Part shown: positions 47,201-53,431 of the stretch, piece after piece
How the letters are laid out: each line of letters starts with the position of its first letter
How positions within the stretch are numbered: position 1 is the stretch's first letter
DNA from: an uncultured Lachnoclostridium sp.
GTDB taxonomy: Bacteria; Bacillota; Clostridia; Lachnospirales; Lachnospiraceae
Assembly: GCA_946415315.1 (NCBI GenBank)
Contig: CAMKRZ010000009.1
Coordinates: 1 to 64,000, forward strand
Length of the DNA stretch: 64,000 nucleotides
Direction of reading: 5' to 3'
The notes under the pieces: generated by a model
What the model was told of the DNA's origin: nothing
Databases searched by the model: none
Seen by the model: only the letters and a program-made list of their open reading frames with translations
Made by a program: the position numbers and the translations under genes

Positions 47201-47791
47201 GCGCGACGCGGAGACGGAGACCGGCATTTTCCGGCCCGTTGCCACGAGGAATTCCTCCATCGCCCGCTCGTCGGACGCGCTCTTCTTCAAAAAATCATAC
47301 AGGTACAGACTCTTCGGTTCATGGAACTGCAGAAAGGAGCGGAAGCCTGCGTCGCAGAACACCTTCAGCGCTTCCCTGCGACGGGTCACCGCCATCTGCG
47401 CGAACTGCTCCGGCGTCTCGATCTTCTCGGCGCCGAACGGCATCGTCGGTGCGACCACGTCGATGTGGTACGGCAGCTCGATCTCTCCGCAGTCGGTGAT
47501 AAACGTGAGCGCACCGTCGACGGAGGTCAGATTCTCCAGCGATTCGGCGTGGATCACATACTCGATGTTGTTGGACACGCCGACAAACTGGTTTGTGACC
47601 GGCTCCACCATGCGGTTGTCCGAGCACACCAGACCCTTCATCGACTTCTCCGCATCATTGCTGATGCTGACACGCCCGCTCAGCCTCCGACCGATCTCCA
47701 CGGAAGCGACGATGCGATCCTTGCTCAGACTGATCCGCGGCAATTCGTATTCAATTCTGCCCCGGGCAATCCCGGCGATCTTATCTTTCAC
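44225..47791 (-). CDS. Very large helical-repeat protein (DUF5717-like)
   Basis: About 1188 residues. The N-terminal ~270 residues are beta-rich with repeated Ig-like stretches (RLSGRVSISNDAEKSMKG, NVQVSSSAEFLLVEHSEVTP). The rest is alpha-helical, with degenerate TPR-like repeats (LCLDELRGIYDNGNPSPLLYLG, LYLTVLQGIYERYQLREALS). No signal or membrane segment. I associate it with DUF5717 from memory. GTG 47791 follows AAGGAGGAAGC; an upstream in-frame ATG (47890) has no such site. First gene of the run with YccA-like, Hsp70-like and TPR genes; likely a cytoplasmic scaffold. Confidence 0.78.
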   Translation of the reverse strand: MKDKIAGIARGRIEYELPRISLSKDRIVASVEIGRRLSGRVSISNDAEKSMKGLVCSDNRMVEPVTNQFVGVSNNIEYVIHAESLENLTSVDGALTFITDCGEIELPYHIDVVAPTMPFGAEKIETPEQFAQMAVTRRREALKVFCDAGFRSFLQFHEPKSLYLYDFLKKSASDERAMEEFLVATGRKMPVSVSASRNSIEYNDIRDAAFSDKVTLRMDHPGYVNVQVSSSAEFLLVEHSEVTPEQFVGGSYDIRFVVIPEKMAYGNNYAELTVEAQCRTIRIPVSCRKTHDRSAEQLRRHTRERICAELLDNALSFRMNRIPVGRYVSEAESLLSHLRDETGELSTEAKLYRIHLDRLSGKESPANAKLREITPEEIANASQDAKAAYVYLRAERSAANRVSALEQLYGICNDASHRVVPALLLMKLDDRYSRNRKLCLDELRGIYDNGNPSPLLYLGAAEMLNEEPHLLREIGEFELQTVAFAVRHQYLKKEAAVQFATLAETVKEYRPLYLTVLQGIYERYQLREALSAICAMLIRGKCRDSRYAVWFARGVEAEVRVAELYEYYIYTCKSDVDEALDDNVFAYFTYSSKLNDRKLSFLYANIVRHRESKPDIYESFLPKIREYTMDRLKEQRNDEFLAILYEDCLTSADYRDKVMAKLDRLAFRAEIECAAPNIHYVCIAHPELAEETVVALANGHAQVDIYTDGAVIAFMDANHDRYVSGIPYKMTRLMHCESLYGEAYEAYPDNTRILLHMVAKAQAEGKFDANSVVLRKKACRVLELRDEFREEILRTLVLYYYDNFRDEALEELLGRLNYAAIPSKQRGRMIGLLILRDQTKQVLELLDRYGCEDVDIKLLERFCASLPREETETPKPILNDLFYYLFTQGRRGERTMDYLVRNLQAKTQVLYHVWEEADAAGLRAEALEERLIAQILFTESYLPYGDALIKSYDRPGSDRNLIRAYVTYMAYKYLTADIPMGETTISIIRRTVYREDNDVCVLALLRQYAEQETLEKEEQDFAEYWLIRMEAKGKVLPEFLNFGKYFTLPESLEDKFLIEYRTNPKHQVTLDYSYRVSGKRIRREFPMRDICYGIFVKDLILFDGETVDYVISDEADNEEDTVITEKATLVGGEKKIGNVGSRFAQINEIIAAEQAHDADKAMSLLNRYIKNEFAISQLFHIADEGASE

Positions 47792-47903
47792 GCTTCCTCC
47801 TTCTCCGGCCCCAGGCGCTGTCGCCTGGCGCGATTGTAAACCCTTTCCGAAACCGGCACTTCCGCCCCGTGCCGACTTGTTGCGATGCACCCGATCCGTA
47901 TTA

Positions 47904-48560
47904 CTACGGAGTGATCACATCGAACTCCCCGTCTTCCCGTTCCTTCAGGATCTCGCTTCCGTCGACGGCAACGTAAAATACTGCGACAAGCCTGTCCTTG
48001 TCCTTCTGCAGCACGTTGACGCCCACGTACTCCTTATCCCTGCCCGGGAAATTGCTCGTATAATCATCGATCTCCGTCCTGTACTCGGAGAGATCCTTGT
48101 CCAGTTTCAGCTTCGATCTTGAAACGCCCCGCAACACTGACGACGCATGATCCTCCAGCGACTGTGTCGGCACCGGAGTCGGCGTGTCCGTCGGATTATT
48201 CGGATCCACGGGCTCCTTCTCCGTGCTGTTCCCGCCCGGGTTGGCTGTCCCCGTCGGCGTGGTTGTCGGTGTCTTGTTCTTGCTTCTCTCGTCGAGTTTC
48301 TCAAGTCCCCAGGAGGTAACTCCGAACACGAGCGCGATTCCCAATACGAACAGCAGGGATTTCAGTATGATCATTCCGCTGCTGTTGCCGCCGCGCGATC
48401 CGCCGCTGCGGCTTCTTCGCGTTGTATTGCCCGAACCGCTTCGCTTCGCGCCGCCCGAGCTGCCCCTCGTCGCGCCGCCGGAACCGCTTCGTGTCGTGCC
48501 GGTCCGGCTTCCGGAAGCTCTGCCGCCCCTGGTTGATTTTCCTGTATCTTTCTGTGCCAT
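47904..48560 (-). CDS. Single-pass membrane protein with basic Ser/Gly/Arg-rich head
   Basis: 218 residues. Residues 1-~65 are low complexity, rich in R, S, G and T (GSRTGTTRSGSGGATRG); one helix (IILKSLLFVLGIALVFGVTSW) follows, then a Thr/Pro linker and a ~70-residue outside domain (YTSNFPGRDKEYVGVNVLQK, LVAVFYVAVDGSEIL). The basic head could touch nucleic acid or acidic lipids. Family not recognised. ATG 48560 follows AAAGGAA. Confidence 0.75.
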   Translation of the reverse strand: MAQKDTGKSTRGGRASGSRTGTTRSGSGGATRGSSGGAKRSGSGNTTRRSRSGGSRGGNSSGMIILKSLLFVLGIALVFGVTSWGLEKLDERSKNKTPTTTPTGTANPGGNSTEKEPVDPNNPTDTPTPVPTQSLEDHASSVLRGVSRSKLKLDKDLSEYRTEIDDYTSNFPGRDKEYVGVNVLQKDKDRLVAVFYVAVDGSEILKEREDGEFDVITP

Positions 48561-48763
48561 GATCAATTCCTTTTGTAATGCCCTCTTCCCGAGGTGCCTT
48601 TCCACTGCATTCCCCACCTGCAGCCGTGCGCAGTATTGCGGCAGCCGGCTGTGCCTGCATCCGATGCGTTCCGCGGCATATTCCGGCGTGCAATATGACC
48701 GGATATCCGATGTCCTGTCGGCCTCTTCCGCCGGCGCATTTTCGCATCTTGCTATACAGAGTC

Positions 48764-48792
48764 ATTGTACCACAACGATCGGGGTTTGTCAC
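48764..48792 (-). promoter_or_regulatory. Predicted promoter of the 47904-48560 gene
   Basis: GTGACA and TACAAT at 17-base spacing, immediately after the rplT terminator. The rest of the 315-base gap shows nothing further. Confidence 0.65.
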
Positions 48793-48793
48793 G

Positions 48794-48833
48794 AAAAAAC
48801 AGCGCACTCATTTTCCGAGGAAAACGAGTGCGC
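48794..48833 (-). terminator. Terminator of the infC-rpmI-rplT operon
   Basis: GCGCACTC / GAGTGCGC stem extended by TTTTC / GAAAA, followed by TTTTTT on the minus strand. Confidence 0.9.
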
Positions 48834-48875
48834 CGCGCCGTAAAATTCTTGCGAATGCAACCTCTTCGATTGTGA

Positions 48876-49232
48876 TTACGCGAGCTTAGCCTTAGCAGTC
48901 TCGCACAGAGAGGTGAAGCCCTCTGCATCGTTGATCGCCATCTCCGAAAGCATCTTGCGGTTGATGGTGATGTCGGCAAGTTTAAGACCATACATGAACT
49001 TGCTGTAGGACAGACCGTTCATCTTGCAGCCTGCGCTGATACGCGCGATCCAGAGCTGACGCATCTGTCTCTTTCTCTCCTTACGGCCTGCAAATGCGGA
49101 CGCAAGCGCGCGCATTACAGCCTGCTTCGCGATACGGTACTGCTTGGATCTTGCTCCTCTGTAACCCTTCGCGAGCTTCAATACTCTGTTGTGTTTCTTC
49201 TTGGCGTTTAAGCCGCCCTTAATTCTAGCCAT
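48876..49232 (-). CDS. rplT: Ribosomal protein L20
   Basis: 118 residues beginning MARIKGGLNAKKKHNRVLKL, with GYRGARSKQYRIAKQAVMRA and RKRQMRQLWIARI, all standard. Early 50S assembly protein and, in Firmicutes, repressor of its own operon through the leader. Last gene of the operon. Confidence 0.99.
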   Translation of the reverse strand: MARIKGGLNAKKKHNRVLKLAKGYRGARSKQYRIAKQAVMRALASAFAGRKERKRQMRQLWIARISAGCKMNGLSYSKFMYGLKLADITINRKMLSEMAINDAEGFTSLCETAKAKLA

Positions 49233-49259
49233 GGTATTTGTCCTCCTTCGACAGGTTCC

Positions 49260-49457
49260 TTACAGATAAGGCAAGATTTTCTTCATGTTTCCTTCGTTCG
49301 TGCGATCCATGATCGTCGACTTGCGAAGGGTTCTCTTCAGCTTCGTCGTCTTCTTGGTCAGGATGTGCTGCTTCCCGGCCTTCATTCTCTTGAGTTTGCC
49401 TGTTCCTGTCTTGGTAAAACGTTTTGCAGCAGCTCTGCTGGTCTTCATCTTAGGCAT
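49260..49457 (-). CDS. rpmI: Ribosomal protein L35
   Basis: 65 residues: [20 protein letters not shown], ending MKKILPYL. The start is internal to a longer open frame; the ATG at 49457 is preceded by CAGGAGGAA. Confidence 0.98.
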   Translation of the reverse strand: MPKMKTSRAAAKRFTKTGTGKLKRMKAGKQHILTKKTTKLKRTLRKSTIMDRTNEGNMKKILPYL

Positions 49458-49551
49458 GGTATTTGTTCCTCCTGGTAAGTATTTTTTTGCAACGCTTCGG
49501 CGCCCGCGTGCCGGACAATGCCGCATTCCTGCGAACGCACGGGCGGAATGG

Positions 49552-50064
49552 TTACTTGGATTTCTTCTCCGACAAGATCACGGTAAGGTTGCGTCCCTCA
49601 AGCTTCGGGGGCTTGTCGATCGACGAGCAGTCTGCGAGTTTCTCGCAAAATGCCATCACGATATCGAAGCCTGCCTGCTGGTGCGCCATCTCACGTCCGC
49701 GGAAACGAAGGGCTACCTTGACCTTGTTCCCCTTGACAAGGAACTTGCGCGCCATCTCCGCTTTCGTGTTCATGTCGTTCTCTGCGATCGTCGCGGAAAG
49801 CTGAACCTCTTTGATCTCCGTGGTCTTCTGCTTTCTGCGATTCTCTTTTGCTTTCCGCATCGCTTCGTAGCGGAACTTGCTGTAGTCCACCGTCTTGCAG
49901 ACCGGCGGGTTGGCGGTCGGAGCGATCAGAACCAGGTCGAGATTCGCGTCGTGCGCGATCTTCAGGGCCTCCGCAAGCGGCATGATTCCGAGAGTCTCAC
50001 CATTTTCGCCAAGTGCGCGAACTTCCTTCGCGCGGATTTGCTCATTGATCAAATAGTCGCTGAT
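49552..50064 (-). CDS. infC: Translation initiation factor IF-3, probable AUC start
   Basis: About 170 residues: [19 protein letters not shown], a linker [20 protein letters not shown], and a C-terminal domain [15 protein letters not shown]. It binds the 30S subunit and rejects wrong start codons. No ATG, GTG or TTG sits at a proper distance from the strong AGGAGG site; the codon 9 bases after it is ATC (50064-50062), giving ISDYLINEQ. Non-AUG starts (AUU) are known for infC and let IF-3 limit its own synthesis. The upstream in-frame ATG at 50127 lies before the ribosome site. Confidence 0.95.
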   Translation of the reverse strand: MSDYLINEQIRAKEVRALGENGETLGIMPLAEALKIAHDANLDLVLIAPTANPPVCKTVDYSKFRYEAMRKAKENRRKQKTTEIKEVQLSATIAENDMNTKAEMARKFLVKGNKVKVALRFRGREMAHQQAGFDIVMAFCEKLADCSSIDKPPKLEGRNLTVILSEKKSK

Positions 50065-50286
50065 AGCTCTACACCTCCTGTTACGGTAAATGTGCTCTTT
50101 AGCGCAGCCTCGCGAGCCAACGCGCAAAAAAGAGCGGATAACCTAATATCCGCTCAAAGAAAACAACGCAAAATCAACTTGCGACTTCATTCTTATGTTG
50201 ACCTCTTCGCGCAATTGCTTGAGGCGAGAGCGGATACTCTGCTTCGTGTGTCCCGGGCAACGCAAACACGCCTTCCCGCGGACAGC
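50065..50286 (-). promoter_or_regulatory. infC leader (L20-leader type) with attenuator
   Basis: A ~220-base leader between the promoter and infC. It ends in a strong terminator hairpin, GAGCGGATA / TATCCGCTC with six U (50126-50155), 60 bases before the infC start. The upstream part repeats GAGCGGATACTC-like segments near 50225, a possible antiterminator partner. In Firmicutes L20 binds such leaders to stop the operon. Confidence 0.85.
50126..50155 (-). terminator. Attenuator hairpin in the infC leader
   Basis: Perfect 9-base stem with a 6-base loop and TTTTTT on the minus strand, inside the leader. Confidence 0.88.
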
Positions 50287-50292
50287 AACGCA

Positions 50293-50321
50293 ATAATACC
50301 ATGCTGATTCCCGCTTGTCAA
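50293..50321 (-). promoter_or_regulatory. infC-rpmI-rplT promoter
   Basis: TTGACA and TATTAT at 17-base spacing on the minus strand. Confidence 0.88.
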
Positions 50322-50359
50322 GCGGTTTTTTCTGATTTTTCCGACTACTCCGGGAACTC

Positions 50360-51880
50360 TCAGCCCGGAGAACTCTCGTATGCCGGCACGTATGCCGTGA
50401 ACGAGTCCGGGAAGCAGTCCCGAAGCGTCATTTGTCGGCAGCACTCCTCCGGTTTCCGGTACTCTTTCAGCATAGTTCTCCACCCGGGGTACTGTTCACG
50501 GTACATTCTGTACCGATAATCCTCCGCATAATCCCACAGTTCTCCCGGAATATGACACCGGACTTCCTCCTCCCCTTCGATCAGCCGGCAGGGATTGTAC
50601 AGGATGCGCATATTTTTCGCATACTCCTCAAGGAATTCGTAGACATCCTTGCGCGGAAGCTTGTTGTGCTTTGCGTAGACCTGCGTGATCTCCCAGTCCT
50701 CGACTTCCATCGTGACAAAAGGAACCTTCGGCTTCTCTTTCTTTCTCACGAACAGGATCGTCGTGTTGCTGCTTGCGTGAGCGTCCGTGTATTCCATCAC
50801 GCAGTTTCCCTGCGCAAGCGCTTCCTTACAGACATCCATGACGGAGCCCGGCATGATCACCTCGTATTTCTCACCGCTGTATTCGTACCAGCCAAGCCTT
50901 TTTCGGAGCTCAAACCGCGAATTCGCATAGCTGTTTTCCGCGGTTTCACGCTCCCTGACTCTATTCAGTTTCTCCACGACATCGCAGACATCGTCCGGCC
51001 TGGGGAGCTTCATTTTCCGGATCTCCGGAATCTCATCCCGCAGCAGCAGAAATTCCCCGTACGCATTGAGATAGAACCCACTCTGCTCCCCCGCGAGTCT
51101 GCGGTACAACGACCGGCTGAAACTGTGCCCCGCAAACTTCCCGCCGTTTTTGCAAAGTTCCGCCAGGTAGCACCACTGCCCGCCGGACGGGATCTCCCGA
51201 TCAAAGTACCCGCTGTACTCCTGATAGGTTTTCCGGCAAAGCGCGAGGCTTTCCGCATCCACGAAAAAGCCGAACAGCTCCGGACGATTCAGGATCTTGA
51301 GCAGCCGAAGCGGGACATTGTCGCCGACGATCATTTCCGGGCTCGTTCCGATCAGGTTGTAGGTAGGGATCTCATCCAGGTGTTCCGCGATGATATTCAG
51401 CCCCGCCTTGTACATGATCTCCCTGGCGCCGCACCGGTGGCTCGCGTAATAGGCGTGCTTCAAAGCCTCATCGAGGCGGTCGCTCTCATACGGAAGATAG
51501 TTCCACTCCGGGAAGAGCCGACCGATCTCCTCGTTCAGTCTGTCCATTTGCCGCTCGCTGATGCCAAAGCAACTGCCCTCAAGATGGTCCCGCAGACTCT
51601 CCTCCGCCGCCTCAGGGAGGCAGTATCCCTCACAGATGACGTATCGCCTGTAACTGTCCGGATAAAACATCGGGTCCCACACATATACTTCCAGGTACCC
51701 CTCCCCGCATTCCGCCCCGTGAACAAACGGAAAAACATACGTCTTCGCGGGGTCCCTGCAAAATTCATCCGCCATGCCGAGGAACTCCTCCTGCGACACC
51801 GGCGGGTATTTCGTAAAATCACGGCAATCGACCTCGGGGCACGGGAAGATCGCCCGTTCAAGATCTCTGTTAAGTAGCAT
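50360..51880 (-). CDS. PcfJ-like domain protein
   Basis: About 506 residues. The C-terminal third matches the PcfJ pattern: YEVIMPGSVMDVCKEALAQG, NCVMEYTDAHASSNTTILFV, then VTMEVEDWEITQVYAKHNK. The N-terminal two thirds are helical and unrecognised. PcfJ is named from a conjugative plasmid, yet here there are no mobility genes nearby. ATG 51880 is 8 bases after AAAGG; an ATG at 51886 is too close to the site. The gap to the next gene (51881-52080) holds one GC-rich hairpin (CTGCCC / GGGCAG near 51928) and no clear promoter. Confidence 0.75.
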   Translation of the reverse strand: MLLNRDLERAIFPCPEVDCRDFTKYPPVSQEEFLGMADEFCRDPAKTYVFPFVHGAECGEGYLEVYVWDPMFYPDSYRRYVICEGYCLPEAAEESLRDHLEGSCFGISERQMDRLNEEIGRLFPEWNYLPYESDRLDEALKHAYYASHRCGAREIMYKAGLNIIAEHLDEIPTYNLIGTSPEMIVGDNVPLRLLKILNRPELFGFFVDAESLALCRKTYQEYSGYFDREIPSGGQWCYLAELCKNGGKFAGHSFSRSLYRRLAGEQSGFYLNAYGEFLLLRDEIPEIRKMKLPRPDDVCDVVEKLNRVRERETAENSYANSRFELRKRLGWYEYSGEKYEVIMPGSVMDVCKEALAQGNCVMEYTDAHASSNTTILFVRKKEKPKVPFVTMEVEDWEITQVYAKHNKLPRKDVYEFLEEYAKNMRILYNPCRLIEGEEEVRCHIPGELWDYAEDYRYRMYREQYPGWRTMLKEYRKPEECCRQMTLRDCFPDSFTAYVPAYESSPG

Positions 51881-52080
51881 GATCATTGCCTTTCTGTCAC
51901 AAAAATACAGGGATGCGAACAAATCCCTGCCCCTGCGGGGGCAGAAGGATGTGCGCATCCCCGAAATATCAATTCTCGAGTATGCACAAGAACACTTCGT
52001 TGTGCGGAAAATGCCGGGGCCAAATAGTTCCCGTCACCGCGACACAGGGAAGGTGTTCTCGTGGTTTGTCACGACCGGGA

Positions 52081-52422
52081 TTATCCGAGTCTCGGCTCGA
52101 TCAGCGGCTTCTCCCAGTCAATCGTACCTTCCAGCTGTTTCGCGAGTTCAGTCACGCGATCCTGCAGCTCCTCCAGGAAAATGGCTTCCTTCTTCTTGGA
52201 GCGGCGCCCCTTCGCGTCATACACGATCTCGCTCACGCACGCATCGTAGCTGACAGCGAAATCATCCTCCGTATCATGCGGGAAGAAATTCACGCTGTAC
52301 TCATAGGTTATCCTGCCTGCATCGGAAGTCCCCGTCAGCCTCACCGCCGCAGCATGGCGCTCGCGGCCGTTAGCGACGCAGGATGCCTCATAATAGCACA
52401 AGAACACATCGATTACCTTCAT
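52081..52422 (-). CDS. Small hypothetical protein
   Basis: 113 residues starting MKVIDVFLCYYEASCVANGR. A beta-strand-rich front half (GRITYEYSVNFFPHDTEDDF) and a helical, charged back half (KGRRSKKKEAIFLEELQDR). No recognised domain, signal or membrane segment. GACAGGAGG precedes the ATG, a strong site supporting a real gene. Lies between the PcfJ-like gene and proC. Confidence 0.65.
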   Translation of the reverse strand: MKVIDVFLCYYEASCVANGRERHAAAVRLTGTSDAGRITYEYSVNFFPHDTEDDFAVSYDACVSEIVYDAKGRRSKKKEAIFLEELQDRVTELAKQLEGTIDWEKPLIEPRLG

Positions 52423-52552
52423 AGCTGCCTCCTGTCGAAGCGACGGAAAACGCGCAACCGGTTTCCTCGCTCATTCACACACTAATTCTCTGCTTCCGAA
52501 CGGAATGTCATTTCCGTGCCGGAGCTTCTCAATATTTCCGACCGGCTTTCCG

Positions 52553-53362
52553 TCAGCCGTTCTTCCTCTTGTTCACGATCGCGTCGATGCACTCGATGCA
52601 CGCAGACCGGAAGCCCGCCTTCTCGAGCGCTGCGACACCGCAGATCGTAGTTCCGTTCGGCGAGCACACCGCATCCTTGAGCACGCCGGGATGCTCCCCC
52701 GTCACCTGCTGCAGCTTCGCGCTGCCGAGCACAGTCTGCGAGATCAGCTTGTACGCCGTCGCGCGGGGAAGACCATATTTGACGCCTGCATCCGCAAATG
52801 CCTCCATGAACAGGTCAACGAACGCCGGACCGCATCCGCTGATGTATCCGCCGATCCCCATCAGTTCCGTGGGAAGCGAAATAACCACGCCCAGGCCCTC
52901 GAAGAGACTCTTCATCTCCGCGAGCTCCGTCGCCTTGAGCGAATTCTTCTCCTCGAAGAGAAACACGCCCTCACCGACCATCGCCGGCGTGTTCGGCATC
53001 ACGCACTGGATCCGGACGGAATCGTCGATGCCGACGATACCGGCCAGTTGCTTCTCAAACGTCTCGCACGTCCAGCCTGCCGCGATGGACCAGAGAGCCT
53101 TGCCAAACAGATTGTTCCCGATCTCCGTGAGAACGCTTGCAATCTGGTACGGCTTGCATGCGATCACGATTGCGTCAGCCTCCGCGACCACCGCCTTCGC
53201 ACTCGCCATCGGAACAAATCCGATTCGCGCCGCGTTCTTCGCAAGTTTCTCCTGGTTCGGGGCATACGCATACATGTCGCTGCCCGCGACAAGCCCTTTC
53301 TTTACCCAGCCTTCCGCGATGGCCTGCGCCATATTACCCATTCCGATAAAACCGATTTTCAT
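52553..53362 (-). CDS. proC: Pyrroline-5-carboxylate reductase
   Basis: 269 residues, standard length. NAD(P)-binding MKIGFIGMGNMAQAIAEGWV, then IVIACKPYQIASVL, VMPNTPAMVGEGV and the C-terminal signature GSAKLQQVTGEHPGVLKDAV. Catalyses the last step of proline synthesis. Single gene with no proA/proB beside it. Confidence 0.97.
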   Translation of the reverse strand: MKIGFIGMGNMAQAIAEGWVKKGLVAGSDMYAYAPNQEKLAKNAARIGFVPMASAKAVVAEADAIVIACKPYQIASVLTEIGNNLFGKALWSIAAGWTCETFEKQLAGIVGIDDSVRIQCVMPNTPAMVGEGVFLFEEKNSLKATELAEMKSLFEGLGVVISLPTELMGIGGYISGCGPAFVDLFMEAFADAGVKYGLPRATAYKLISQTVLGSAKLQQVTGEHPGVLKDAVCSPNGTTICGVAALEKAGFRSACIECIDAIVNKRKNG

Positions 53363-53431
53363 AGTAATTCACCTTCGTTGTTTTATTTTCCGGAAAATGC
53401 TCCCCCGCTGCCGTGAGCCCACCTCCGTATC

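Noticed and set aside
50310-50334. Plus-strand terminator (CCGCTT / AAGCGG with six T)
   Set aside because: No plus-strand gene ends here and the stem coincides with the -35 of the infC promoter; probably chance.
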